A stretch of 64,000 bases of DNA, taken from contig CM018688.1 of NCBI GenBank assembly GCA_009363875.1, positions 57,575,001-57,639,000 on the forward strand. The letters are read 5' to 3'. The position numbers and the translations under genes were made by a program. Within the stretch, counting starts at the first letter, position 1. The number at the start of each line of letters is the position of its first letter. Origin of the DNA: Mikania micrantha. Lineage: Eukaryota > Streptophyta > Magnoliopsida > Asterales > Asteraceae. The notes beneath the pieces were generated by a model that saw only the letters and a list, made by a program, of their open reading frames with translations, did no database searches and was not told the DNA's origin. This document shows positions 23,754-33,931 of the stretch, piece after piece.

Positions 23754-24495
23754 CATAACAAAACCTATAGAAAAAAGAGAATTTGACTGATTAGTAGTAA
23801 ATTGGTAAGTATTGCTTTCTTTGCAAAAAATAATTTGGATGTTGGTTGCTATTTCTGCTAACTTTTGGTAGTTGGTTATAAGAATTAGTGTTTAAATCAT
23901 AATAGATTGCTTTTAAAAGCTTGTTTTCCATGTGGTTTTGCTTGGTTTTAAAAATAGCACTCAAGGTATGCCTGAGGCGCATGCAGGAAATGCCTTGAGG
24001 CAAGTGCCTCAAGTACATTTGGATCAAACTTGATCAACATTGGTCAAGAGCGGGTATGTATGAGGGTTATGTACACACAAGCAATGGGATTGAAAGATTA
24101 TGAATAGTTTGCATCATAAAAAAGGCCAATGTTTAAAACATATATGACAAATGCGACTTTTAGTTATAGATAAAGCTTATTCAGTTGTATGTAGAGCAAT
24201 GTCTCACACCTCAGCTTTTGAGGACTAAATGACTCGGAGCGCCTCACGCTTTTTAAAACCAAGTGGTGTATGGATTTCTTATCAAAACTGATTATTGTTT
24301 AATGTTTTCTTAAATAAATAAGCAACGTGGACTGATATAGACCCCATCAAAAAACAGTTTATTGATAAAGCTTGTAATTTGTGCATAATGCAGATGTTTG
24401 GAATGTCAAAAATTGTTGCAGAGAGAAATGCTAATGCTGCTGAGTTTCAGGAAGTTGAGAGCATGCTGCCTCTTCACACCAATCTTACCGAATAG
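23056..24495 (+). CDS. Small conserved-looking host protein, 91 aa, two coding exons
   Basis: This is the only host gene I can support. Coding exon 1 is 23056-23229 (58 codons, from ATG in AAGATGGCA); intron 23230-24393 (GTTTGC...ATGCAG, phase 0); coding exon 2 is 24394-24495 (33 codons plus TAG). The protein starts MATEKIQVPSQTPPAM. It has a Lys-rich linker (residues 20-24), then a charged helical segment (about 27-58, DATFLQDVKDHIDEFIHASM) and a second helical segment after the junction (MFGMSKIVAERNAN) ending LPLHTNLTE. I see no signal peptide, membrane segment or catalytic motif. I do not recognise the family and assign no function. Support comes from good splice sites, a good start context, conserved-protein-like composition and an upstream TATA/leader. 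The intron is enlarged by a SINE and a MITE. Confidence 0.7.
23511..23752 (+). mobile_element. tRNA-derived SINE in the coding-region intron, 14 bp TSD
   Basis: The A box TAGCCTAGTGG is at 23519-23529 and the B box GGTTCTAGTCA at 23562-23572, about 33 bp apart as in pol III promoters. It is flanked by perfect 14 bp copies of TCATAACAAAACCT (23497-23510 and 23753-23766). The 3' end is a TA microsatellite instead of a poly-A tail. It lies in intron 2 of the host gene, in sense orientation. Confidence 0.88.
23702..23750. repeat. (TA)n tail of the SINE
   Basis: About 49 bp of TA repeat at the SINE 3' end, immediately before the right target duplication. It is part of the SINE, and ORFs crossing it are spurious. 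Confidence 0.9.
23941..24263. mobile_element. 323 bp MITE in the host-gene intron
   Basis: Perfect 14 bp terminal inverted repeats CTTGGTTTTAAAAA (23941-23954) and TTTTTAAAACCAAG (24250-24263). The interior has GAGGCGC/GCCTC motifs. No clear target duplication. It ends about 130 bp upstream of the acceptor at 24392-24393. Confidence 0.75.
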
Positions 24496-25307
24496 AATTT
24501 ACCATAACAAGTGAAATATACGGGTAGTTACCATAGTTTGGATATATTACTTTTTTTTTGTTTTAGTTGTTTTTTTCAAACGGTACCAAGATTTGAATAC
24601 TATGGTAATCTTTGGTTGGTGATATTGTCTTAAGTTTTTGTGCGTATGCTGTTTGGTAATTCGTATATGTTTAATGATTGTGCTGTTTGAATGTATGCGT
24701 AAATACGTTAATTTTGGAACTAATTTAAGCAGATCACCACGAGAATCACAGAAACAAGCGTTTGGTTTGTGTAGAATTTTGGAAGTAAATGAATTTGGAA
24801 TTGAAATTTGGATGTTAATTGAACTGGAATTTATCAAATACATTTGAATTAGTAATCATTGAAGAAAATTAAGTATTTATGAATTTTGAATTTACCAAGA
24901 TAAGGTTGTTTTCTTAGAAAACATTTGAAAAGTATTGATTGTAATAATTATTGCTTAATTAAGAAACGTGAAAATGGATTTGAGATTTGATTATTAAAAT
25001 TAGGGAAAATATTATAGAAACATAATCAAATATTATGTTTCTATATAATCAAAATTATGTTTCTATAATCAAAATGGTTGACAAAATTTATTTTAAGACA
25101 AGTGAAGTGACGAAGAAACATCTAAGAAATTATTGGACCTAGATAAATAATGAAAAATAAAAATTATTTTACAATTATAGTAGCACAAGTGAAGTGATGA
25201 AGACACTTCTAAGAAATTATTGGACCTATATAAATAATGAAAAATCAAATTATGTATTTTGTATTGTTGGATAATTGTATTTTGAATGATTGAATGTTTT
25301 AAAGAAA
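24496..25307. other. Probable 3' UTR then intergenic DNA
   Basis: The first 300-350 bp are probably 3' UTR, although no strong poly(A) signal was seen. The small ORFs at 24547-24847 on both strands show no domain. Two tandem copies (period about 88 bp) of an ACAAGTGAAGTGA(C/T)GAAG block lie at about 25098-25250, after small ATTATGTTTCT palindromes. Confidence 0.5.
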
Positions 25308-26150
25308 TCTTCTAATCCTAATAAAAGAGTAAATTGAATGCCACATGTCATTTTACTAGCATATACACATCACTAAATGCCACATGTCACTATAAAAGTA
25401 TTGCCACATAAGACTAATGTACAAATGTCATCATCACAATAAAAGTTGAAAATTCACAATATCATAGAACACAAATTTATTAGCATTAATTGTATCATAA
25501 GTTACTATTATTTTTAAATTTAAAAATTAAACAATAATAGATTATTAATTTATTAAAGATAGTAAGTATAACAACTAAATTATTCAAAGTTTTATTAATT
25601 TATTATTAAAAAATTCCTTAAATTTTACATTACTTAAAATATAAAACAAACGTGATAACAAATCTATCTGCTTTATGTTTTTTTATAAAATTTAAAAAAC
25701 TTTAACGTATTTTTTTAGTAAAATGACCTCATATTTGCAATGAATAAAATTTCATATAATACTAAATCTACATATCATACTATAGTTACATATAATTATT
25801 TTTAAGGTTTTCTATTATTTAAATTACATATAACACATTATAGCAATTTAAAAACCTAACATGCACAATAAATTAAAAAAATTTAAAATTCTAAAATTCA
25901 AATATGAAATAATATAATAAGCAACTTATTTTTTTTTCATTTCTTAAATTTATCCTTATTGATTATCATTTATCTTTTACTATGTCATGTAAAGCTATGG
26001 AGATATAATAACAATGAATGGGGAAAAATAGTTAATAACTGATTTTATAATGTTTTACGTCAATTGTAATTATATCATTTTATTAAACTTTTTTGTGAAT
26101 TGTATTTTAACTATATGTCAACCTGTGTGTAACACGGGTTACTAACCTAG
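25308..26150 (+). mobile_element. Non-autonomous Helitron, 843 bp
   Basis: The 5' end reads TCTTCTAATCC followed by AATAAAAGAGTAAATTG, a common Helitron 5' terminus. The 3' end is CTAG, preceded by a hairpin AACCTGTGT-GTA-ACACGGGTT (9 bp stem, one wobble) six bases before the CTAG. The flanks are A on the left and T on the right, matching Helitron insertion between A and T without target duplication. No Rep/helicase is present. Confidence 0.72.
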
Positions 26151-26850
26151 TCTCTAATATGATTGTTAGTATATTTAAACTTTAAAGCATGACTTTTGCA
26201 TAATAACAAATTACGGTTTGACATTTTCTGCTGTCGGTTGAGTTATGGCAACACGTAGCTCTTAAAAGAGAAATATTCATTCATATAACTTGCAACATAA
26301 TTAGTTAATTAATTACAACCATTTGTACTAAAATATGTACATAATGTATTTTGAATTCATTCTTAACTATCTATACCAGGATGCAAGTCTTTTATAATGC
26401 TTGGTTAGTTTTCAGTGTTTATGCTAAGCTAGTCCTTCCTTCTTAAAGCAAACCTTTCAAACATACATACAAATGTTAGCATTAGTTTAGTTATTTGTTT
26501 AAACAATAGTATTTTGAAAAAAATATTTTTTTTTTACATTAAACTCTTTATTATTGCTTTAGCATATTCCTATATTATCTTTCTTTGGTTCATAACTATA
26601 ACTTTGACTACGTTATGAGTTTTCCTTTACCGTCGTCTTTTCTTTACTTTCGATGTCTATACATAGGTTTATACAAATACAAATCAAGTACTTCACGCAT
26701 TTTCATATCTCCCCTTTAGCTAGCGTAAGACTCCAATAAAGTATTACAGCACGTAATACTTTCTTTATCATGACCATATTGTTGCAATCCATACACCTTT
26801 TATCTTTGGGGAAGCAACTAATATAGTCTCCTTTATCATTTGCATGCAAG
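26151..26850. other. AT-rich flank, nothing recognised
   Basis: Sequence between the Helitron and the Sirevirus-type element. No gene, RNA or repeat could be supported. Confidence 0.5.
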
Positions 26851-26952
26851 ACTTTTGTAAAGACTAATAAAGGCTGGTGCTCACCAAACTTCTTATTTTG
26901 TCTAAGTATAGGAACCTCTTTGAATAAAAACCTTCGGAAGGAAGAAGAGATT

Positions 26953-26978
26953 CTTCGGAAGCAGCATTGCTTCCGAAG
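26953..26978. promoter_or_regulatory. Perfect 11 bp stem-loop in the LTR
   Basis: CTTCGGAAGCA, loop GCAT, then TGCTTCCGAAG. The identical structure lies at 38324-38349 in the 3' LTR. The arms carry the same CTTCGGAAG motif that is repeated in the spacer before the 3' ORF. Regulatory function is inferred. Confidence 0.75.
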
Positions 26979-27449
26979 GATAACTGGTTCCTGTCGAAGG
27001 TTATACAAGACAACTGCTTCCGAGGAATCCTCACAGGCATTGAAGACAAAGACTTCCGAGGAATCCTCTCTTGCATTGAAGAGAAAGACTTCCGAGGTTT
27101 ATCCTCTGACAAAGACTGTAGCAGCTTACTCTCATAGTACAAAAGGTACTGACACAAGACATGCTGGTCTGAGTAAAGACAAAGACAACATGTAATGAGT
27201 CAGATAAAGCGCCTTACCTCTCCCATGCTGCATTAAATGCAAAAGATCATCTGAAGCCTTGAAGATCAACAACATTAAATGTCTTTTGTATTTAGTAGTC
27301 CTTTGTAAAGTCAATGTCTATTAATATAATGATTATGACTGAGTGTCTTAGCTTGTTAAGACACTCAACATACTAGAATAAGCTTTACTTTATGTACTTG
27401 TCTAGTATACCCAACTTGTATTCCTAAGTGTATACGGTTGTAGCCTCGG

Positions 27450-27458
27450 CTATATAAC
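27450..27458 (+). promoter_or_regulatory. LTR TATA box
   Basis: CTATATAAC, following GTTGTAGCCTCGG. The same arrangement (GTTGTAGCTCAGGTATATAA) is kept in the old relic LTR at about 4977. This is the likely promoter for genomic RNA. Confidence 0.7.
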
Positions 27459-27682
27459 CTCCCATTGTATGTTTGCTTAGAAGTGCTTGTACGCTTCTTA
27501 CTTTGAGAGAAATATATCCTTGAGCTTGAAATTATTCTTGTGTTCCTATTAGTATTCAAGGATTATTACTTTGTCATTTTGAGTGCTTGTGAGATTATTC
27601 TAACAGAACATTCCGCATCTGTTAGATTGTTTAAGAAATACTTGTGAAGTGTTGTTTAGATTAAGCAACCCGATCCAACAAG

Positions 27683-27695
27683 TGGTATCAGAGCC
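27683..27695 (+). other. tRNA-iMet primer binding site
   Basis: TGGTATCAGAGCC, two bases after the LTR end, complementary to the initiator tRNA-Met 3' end. Confidence 0.93.
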
Positions 27696-27796
27696 TTGGA
27701 TCTTGAACTTGACTGACTAATCATCATCAAGTTACCAATTCTATTTCTTATAAAATCTCATCGTTTTAACACTCATATTTTCTGTGTCTATCTAAG

Positions 27797-29533
27797 ATGG
27801 CTGCTCTAAACAAACATGATACAGAAAATGGCACTCTCAACAAGCCACCAATGTTCACACCTGAAGACTTCGATACCTGGAAAGTCAGAATGGAAGGGTT
27901 CATCAGAAACCAAGACTTCAAACTTTGGAAGTCTGTTCTTGAAGGTCCCTACATTCCTACAGTTGCTGCTGCTGGTGCTGGAGTTGCTGCAGTACCAAAA
28001 GATCCATCTATGTACTCAGACGAAGATTACAAGAAGATGGAAGTTGATTCTAAAGCTCTTTGGCTCATTCAGATGTCAATACCGAACTCCATCATACATG
28101 CATTCAAGAAATGCAAGTCTGCTCAAGAACTGTGGAACTCCTTAAAGCAGATGTATGAAGGTTCAGATGATGTCAAAGAAAACAAGAAAGATATGCTGAA
28201 ACAAAAATTTGAGAATTTTTGTCAACAAAACAATGAGAATATGTCATCTCAGTATCTAAGGTATGTCCAACTTGTAGATGAATTGACAACTGCAGGTGTG
28301 ATTCTGGATAATCAAGATGTGCTCAGAAAATTTCTGAGATCCCTTCCAAAGGCATGGAACATATATTCGGTTACTATAAGAAGAACAGAAAACCTGAAGA
28401 CTCTAACTCTGGGCGAGTTGTTTGGTATTCTCAGTGCCTATCAGATGGAGCTAGATGCTCAAGAATCTAAAGTCTCCCATTTACCATCTGGTTCAGCCGC
28501 TCTTTATGCTCCCATCAACAATCCTCCATATCAAAGCTTCCAACCCATCTACCATCCTACATCCATAACCAATGTCACACTTCCTGAAACTTTAACTCCA
28601 TCAAACTCACACCCAAATCACCTCTCAAACCCAACTTCACTACCAACATCTGGGCAAGGAGCTTTTATGGCTGAAGAAACCAACTACTTCCAACTGTGTC
28701 AAGAAGATTTAGATGGTATTCCTGCAGATGACTTAGAAGAAATGGACATAAATTACCAGATGGCCATGATTTCCTATCGAGCAAAGAAGTTCTATCAGAG
28801 AACTGGAAGGCAATTTAAAAAACACAATATGAAAACTGGATTTGGTCTTGACAAGTCCAAGCTTAAATGCTTCAACTGTCAACAATTGGGCCACTTCGCC
28901 AGGGAATGCAAGACCACAGGAACTCAGCCAACACCGTCTGGGCAATCACAACAAAGACCGTCAAGCTCAACAAACAATGCAAACATTGCAGAACAAGACT
29001 TTTCAGATTGGAGCTTTCAAGCTGAGGATCCTTCCATCTCCAACAGTGCCTTGATGGCAAATGACTTATCTTCCTCAAGCAAGGTAACTGATAACATGTG
29101 CTCACCTGAATGCTTAGAAACATTAACTATTTATAAGAAAATAAATTCCCAACTCTGTAACGAACTTGAGTCTCTACAAGTTGTCAAGGCAAATTTCTTT
29201 GAGGTTGAAAGAAATTACAAAGAAAAGATTGAAGAAATGGAAAAGAGTATTTCAAGTTTAAAACATGAAGATACTAACAAACAGTGTCAAATTAAAAATC
29301 TTTTAGAAAGACTAACCACTGCCAAGACTGAACTTGTAATGGCTGAGTCTTACAGAGACAAATTTCTAAGCCAAGGTGAAAAATATGAAAAACTTTTAGG
29401 GATGAGCAGCACAACTGAACTAGTGAATAAACATGGGGCTGGTTTGGGATATAACAGAGTAGAACCTCCATCTGCTTATACTTCCATAGCAGATGTTAGG
29501 TGCAAACCACCAGTTGATCTTGTGTACAATTAG
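27797..29533 (+). CDS. Sirevirus-type Gag
   Basis: 578 residues from ATG at 27797. The first part is a copia-type (UBN2-like) capsid region: TPEDFDTWKVRMEGF near residue 21, then MKSKQ-like helical segments with ENMSSQYLRYVQLVDEL and LRKFLRSLPKAWN. A Pro/Ser-rich linker follows, then one CCHC zinc knuckle with first Cys at residue 358 (CFNCQQLGHFAREC), and a long charged, probably coiled-coil tail (about 440-545). It forms the virus-like particle shell and binds RNA, known for the family. It ends at TAG (29531-29533), but the same frame stays open downstream with more gag-like basic sequence and a second knuckle, so this stop appears internal to Gag. The context is TAG GAA, not the CARYYA context known for readthrough. 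Confidence 0.92.
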   Translation: MAALNKHDTENGTLNKPPMFTPEDFDTWKVRMEGFIRNQDFKLWKSVLEGPYIPTVAAAGAGVAAVPKDPSMYSDEDYKKMEVDSKALWLIQMSIPNSIIHAFKKCKSAQELWNSLKQMYEGSDDVKENKKDMLKQKFENFCQQNNENMSSQYLRYVQLVDELTTAGVILDNQDVLRKFLRSLPKAWNIYSVTIRRTENLKTLTLGELFGILSAYQMELDAQESKVSHLPSGSAALYAPINNPPYQSFQPIYHPTSITNVTLPETLTPSNSHPNHLSNPTSLPTSGQGAFMAEETNYFQLCQEDLDGIPADDLEEMDINYQMAMISYRAKKFYQRTGRQFKKHNMKTGFGLDKSKLKCFNCQQLGHFARECKTTGTQPTPSGQSQQRPSSSTNNANIAEQDFSDWSFQAEDPSISNSALMANDLSSSSKVTDNMCSPECLETLTIYKKINSQLCNELESLQVVKANFFEVERNYKEKIEEMEKSISSLKHEDTNKQCQIKNLLERLTTAKTELVMAESYRDKFLSQGEKYEKLLGMSSTTELVNKHGAGLGYNRVEPPSAYTSIADVRCKPPVDLVYN

Positions 29534-30490
29534 GAATTGGATATACACAAGGTGGTTCAAACGGATACTCTCTCTAATCCAAGTACCTCAACATGCTCAG
29601 ATGAGGATGATATTCCTATTAAATCAGTAAAAGAAAAACAAGCTTTGAAAATTAAGAAACAAAATAAGAAAACTAAGAAACATTCAACAGTTTTTATCAA
29701 AGCTAAAACCCAAGAAAATATCTCCTCAGATGAGTATGTGACTTGCCCATCTGACAAGTCAAAAAGAGGTAGGTCTATGGAGAGAAAGATCAATTCTACA
29801 GAGAAACAGGCAAAGTCTAAGACTAACAAGTATGTTGGAACATCCAAATCATCACTCTCTGAGGATCAAAGCTCAGACTTCGTTAAAAGGAATCAGCAGC
29901 AATACTCTCCCAACAGTCAAACTCTATGTCTGATGTGCGGTGAAAAGGGTCATTTTGCTGCTGATTGCTTCTATAATCCAATAAGCAGAAGTTTCTCAAA
30001 ATTACAGGGAAGAGGAAGAAAGAATAGTTGGAGTCAGTCATCTACTTCTTCGGAAGAACAGAGAAGAAATTCAGTCAAGAGGGTGTCGAAAAAAAGTACC
30101 TCCAATAATAGGAAGAAACAAAATAAAAGGGATTTTGAAAAGAAAGCATCGGAAGCAAAGAAAAATGAAGCTTCCGATAGAAAAGTAACCTCGGAAGCTC
30201 ATCAAAGGAATGCTTTCAACAAGCAAAAGAAATCATTTTTCTTCGGAAGAGGACCATCGGAAGAAAAACGAAAAGTAGCTTCCGATCACTATCAAGAGAA
30301 ACCAAGTCTTCCGACAACTCAAAAGGCAAAACAAGTATGGAAGAAGAAGGAATCAACTGATAAGCCATCACTCCCATCAGAAGCAAGCACATCATCTGTC
30401 TCATCTAGGATGAAATCAAAGAAATTTACTTACAATGATGCAAATGGAAAACCCAAGACCACATGGGCTTGGGTTCCCATCAGAAACTAA
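29534..30490 (+). pseudogene. Gag C-terminal/linker segment between two in-frame stops
   Basis: In phase with the upstream gag and the downstream pol, bounded by TAG at 29531 and TAA at 30488. It is Lys/Ser/Glu-rich, with a second zinc knuckle CLMCGEKGHFAADC (first Cys encoded at 29927) and a basic stretch. It ends in TWAWVPIRN, which looks like the usual Sirevirus gag-pol linker. The DNA of its second half (30040-30310) carries many TCGGAAG/CTTCCGA motifs, also present in the LTR and in the spacer before the 3' ORF. The first in-frame ATG is well inside (about 29777), so independent initiation is unlikely. Either it is made by readthrough, or it is lost because of a nonsense mutation. Confidence 0.7.
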
Positions 30491-33400
30491 CTCATTTCTG
30501 GTCATGTGCAGGGACAGCAGGAATCAAAAGGCAACTTGTGGATAGTTGACAGTGGCTGCTCCAGGCACATGACAGGCAACAAGACCCTCTTGCACAAATA
30601 TGAACCATTTTTTGGAGGATCTGTTGCTTTTGGAAGTGATCCAGTAGGAGGATACATAACAGGTAGGGGCACAATCACAAATGGTAAGGTAAGCTTTGAG
30701 AATGTGCATTTTGTAAAAGAACTTAACTACAATTTACTAAGTGTCTCACAGGTGTGTGATCAAAAGCACAACATGTTGTTTACTGAGCATGAATGCATTG
30801 TCCTGAAACCAGGATTTGTGATACCAAATGATCAAATTCTACTCAGAGCTCCTAGAAGAAATAACATGTATATGCTAGATATGAGCACAGCTGCACCTCT
30901 TAGTAATATAAGTTGCTTTGTCTCAAAAGCTTCACTTGATGAATCATCTCTTTGGCACAGAAGACTTTGTCATGTAAACCTCAAAAATATGAATAAACTT
31001 GTCAGAAATAACTTAGTAACTGGTTTACCAACAAAGAAATTTATTTGTATTGATAAATGTGTTGCATGCTTAAAGGGTAAGCAACATAAGTCATCTCATC
31101 ATGCCAAAGAGATAAATTCAATTACAACAGTCCTGCATTTACTGCACATGGACTTGTTTGGTCCCACAAGTGTTAAAAGTCTTGGTAGAAAGTCATATTG
31201 TTTGGTAATCACTGATGATTTCTCTCGGTATACCTGGGTATTTTTCTTGAATAACAAGGATGAAACTGCTGAGATCCTAAAGTCATTTATACTTAGGGTG
31301 GAGAATGAAATTGATCATCATGTAAAAATAATCAGGTCAGATCAGGGAACAGAATTCAAGAATCAGATTTTAAATTCATTTTGTGAATCTAAGGGTATCA
31401 CAAGACAATTTAGTGCTCCTAGGACTCCACAACAAAACGGTGTTGCTGAGAGAAGGAATAGGACACTAATTGAGGCTGCAAGGACCATGCTGTCAGATGC
31501 CAAACTCCCAATAACTTTTTGGGCAGAAGCAGTCAACACTGCCTGTTATGTCCAAAACAGAATATTGGTAGTTAAGTCACATGGTATGACTCCTTATGAA
31601 ATTTGGCATAAGAGAAAGCCATTCATTGGATTTCTCAAACCATTTGGATGTCAATGCACCATCTTGAATACTAAAGATTACTTAGCCAAGTTTGCTGAGA
31701 AATCAGCAGAGGGCTACTTTGTTGGGTACTCTTCAAATGCTAAGGCTTATAGAGTATACATCAAAGCTTCCAGAGTTATTGAAGAGTCTGCAAATGTTCA
31801 GTTCAATGAACATACTCTCAATAAACCTGGAACAGGCCCTGATTGGTTGTTTGATCTTGATAGTTTTACATCTGCATTTAATCTGGTGAAAGAGTATGTT
31901 CCAGTTTCACAGTCAGCTACCACAAACATCTCCAAAGGCTCAAGAGAAGATGACTTTCGTGTTGAACTGCCAATAGCTTCAAGACAAATCTTGGTAGAAT
32001 CCACTTCAGCACAAAATAGTATGCCACAATCTGAAACAGTAATTACATCTCAGGCAGGTCCGTCAATTGAATCTACTTCTGAGTTACAACATCTAGAAGA
32101 AGTAGGAAGCCATTCAGCAGAGGCAAATACTCAGCAGACCATCATTCCCAGAGAAAACCAACCGTCCACAGTCCAAATTCAGAGTTTAAAAGATCTGCCA
32201 GAGATCCAGCTTGAGGTAGTATTGCCTAACCTTGAGTCACTCAACATGGATGAAGCTTCTCAACTGGATGTGATTCCAAAAACTCGAATTCACAACACTC
32301 ATCCAGTTGAGAACATCATTGGCAATGTAGAGGAAGGTGTAAGAACTAGAAGTTCTATGCATGAAGCAAATGTTTGCTTGTTCTCTTGTTTTCTATCCCA
32401 AATAGAACCTAAGAAGGTTGCAGAGGCATTAAAAGATAACAGTTGGGTAAAAGCTATGCAAGAGGAACTTCTTCAGTTTCAAAGACAAGGAGTTTGGAAG
32501 ACTTGCCCTTTGCCTAAGGGAAAGTATGCCATTGGAACCAAATGGGTGTTCAGAAACAAGAAGGATGACAAAGGTGTTGTCATCAAGAACAAAGCAAGAT
32601 TGGTTGTTCAGGGATATACTCAAGAGGAAGGCATTGACTATGATGAGATCTTTGCACCGGTTGCCAGAATTGAAGCTATCAGAATATTTTTGGCATTTGC
32701 AGCTGCAAAAGATTTCAAAGTGTTTCAGATGGATGTTAAGAGTGCCTTCCTTTATGGAAAAATTGATGAAGAAGTATATGTGTGTCAACCTCCAGGATTT
32801 GAAGATCCAAAGTTTCCTGATCATGTCTGTAAGCTTGATAAGGCTCTTTATGGGTTACACCAAGCTCCCAGAAAATGGTATGAAACTTTATCTTCTTTTC
32901 TGTTGGCAAACAACTTCAAGAGAGGAACAATTGATAAAACTCTCTTTTTCAAGAAGTCTAATCAACACATCATGCTAGTTCAAATCTATGTTGATGACAT
33001 TATCTTTGGTTCTACTAATGAATCTCTCTGCAAGGAATTTGAATCTCTAATGAAATCCAAGTTTGAGATGAGTTCAATGGGAGAACTCACCTTCTTTCTT
33101 GGATTACAGGTGAAACAAACTCCTACAGGGATTTTCATTAGTCAATCGAAATATGTCAAGGACATTCTTGAAAAATTCAAGCTTTCTGATTGCAAAGCTC
33201 TGGGAACTCCTATGTCCAAAACAACATCTCTTAGCCCTGATCTTGAGGGGGAGGATGTTGATCAGCACCAGTACAGAGCAATGATAGGCTCTTTGATGTA
33301 TCTCACAGCAAGCATGCCAGATATTATGTTTGCAACTTGTGTATGTGCAAGATTGCAGGCCAATCCCAAAGTCTCACACATGCTAGCTGTGAAAAGAATC

Positions 33401-33931
33401 TTTAGATACCTCAAAGGAGCATCAAATCTAGGATTATGGTATCCTAGAAATGAAGACTTTCAGTTCATGGCCTACACTGACAGTGATTATGGAGGGTGCA
33501 ACATCAGCAAGAAATCCACATCAGGAGGATGCCAATTTCTTGGATCCAGAATTGTGTCTTGGCAATGCAAGAAACAGTCATGTGTTTTTACTTCTACTGC
33601 AGAGGCTGAATACATAGCTGCTTCTAGCTGCTGTGCACAAGTCATCTGGATTCAGAATCAGATGAAGGATTATGGAGTAGATCTGTTCAATACTCCTATT
33701 CAGATAGACAATTCCAGTGCAATCTCCATCACCAATAATCCTGTCAAGCATTCCAAGACCAAGCACATCGACATCAGATACCATTTCATCAGAGATTGTG
33801 CAGAAAAGAAGTTGATTCATTTGGTCAAAGTTGATTCAGAACACAATTTGGCAGATCTCTTCACCAAGGCATTTGATGAAGGAAGATTCAGGTACTTAAT
33901 AACATCTATTGGGATGATTAACTTTGAATAA
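30491..33931 (+). CDS. Sirevirus-type Pol (protease-integrase-RT-RNase H)
   Basis: The frame is open from the TAA at 30488 to TAA at 33929. Residues are counted from 30506. Aspartic protease LWIVDSGCSRHMTG (about 11-24). GAG-pre-integrase with an H..H..C..C site (WHRRLCHVN ... CVACLKGK, about 150-195). Integrase catalytic residues D216, D279 and E315, with exact D-35-E spacing and the TPQQNGVAERRN motif. Ser/Gln-rich linker (about 450-620). RT with MDVKSAFLYG and intact YVDD at 828-831. RNase H with DSDYGG and STAEAEYIAASS. All catalytic motifs look intact. No AUG lies in frame between the TAA and the protease site, so expression must come through the upstream stop (readthrough) or not at all. 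It replicates and integrates the element. Confidence 0.93.
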   Translation, partial: LISGHVQGQQESKGNLWIVDSGCSRHMTGNKTLLHKYEPFFGGSVAFGSDPVGGYITGRGTITNGKVSFENVHFVKELNYNLLSVSQVCDQKHNMLFTEHECIVLKPGFVIPNDQILLRAPRRNNMYMLDMSTAAPLSNISCFVSKASLDESSLWHRRLCHVNLKNMNKLVRNNLVTGLPTKKFICIDKCVACLKGKQHKSSHHAKEINSITTVLHLLHMDLFGPTSVKSLGRKSYCLVITDDFSRYTWVFFLNNKDETAEILKSFILRVENEIDHHVKIIRSDQGTEFKNQILNSFCESKGITRQFSAPRTPQQNGVAERRNRTLIEAARTMLSDAKLPITFWAEAVNTACYVQNRILVVKSHGMTPYEIWHKRKPFIGFLKPFGCQCTILNTKDYLAKFAEKSAEGYFVGYSSNAKAYRVYIKASRVIEESANVQFNEHTLNKPGTGPDWLFDLDSFTSAFNLVKEYVPVSQSATTNISKGSREDDFRVELPIASRQILVESTSAQNSMPQSETVITSQAGPSIESTSELQHLEEVGSHSAEANTQQTIIPRENQPSTVQIQSLKDLPEIQLEVVLPNLESLNMDEASQLDVIPKTRIHNTHPVENIIGNVEEGVRTRSSMHEANVCLFSCFLSQIEPKKVAEALKDNSWVKAMQEELLQFQRQGVWKTCPLPKGKYAIGTKWVFRNKKDDKGVVIKNKARLVVQGYTQEEGIDYDEIFAPVARIEAIRIFLAFAAAKDFKVFQMDVKSAFLYGKIDEEVYVCQPPGFEDPKFPDHVCKLDKALYGLHQAPRKWYETLSSFLLANNFKRGTIDKTLFFKKSNQHIMLVQIYVDDIIFGSTNESLCKEFESLMKSKFEMSSMGELTFFLGLQVKQTPTGIFISQSKYVKDILEKFKLSDCKALGTPMSKTTSLSPDLEGEDVDQHQYRAMIGSLMYLTASMPDIMFATCVCARLQANPKVSHMLAVKRIFRYLKGASNLGLWYPRNEDFQFMAYTDSDYGGCNISKKSTSGGCQFLGSRIVSWQCKKQSCVFTSTAEAEYIAASSCCAQVIWIQNQMKDYGVDLFNTPIQIDNSSAISITNNPVKHSKTKHIDIRYHFIRDCAEKKLIHLVKVDSEHNLADLFTKAFDEGRFRYLITSIGMINFE

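Larger units (their letters stand above)
26856..27680 (+). repeat. Sirevirus-type 5' LTR
   Basis: 825 bp, TGTAAAGACT...GATCCAACA. It contains several CTTCCGAAG/CTTCGGAAG motifs near its start and a TATA box at 27450. ORFs within it, which recur in the 3' LTR, are not genes. Confidence 0.97.

Noticed and set aside
24547..24847. ORFs of 98 and 69 residues on opposite strands after the host gene
   Set aside because: They overlap each other in AT-rich probable 3' UTR and show no domain.
26703..27559. Short ORFs in the Sirevirus-type 5' LTR, with matching ORFs in the 3' LTR
   Set aside because: Present in both LTRs and overlapping promoter signals; not genes.
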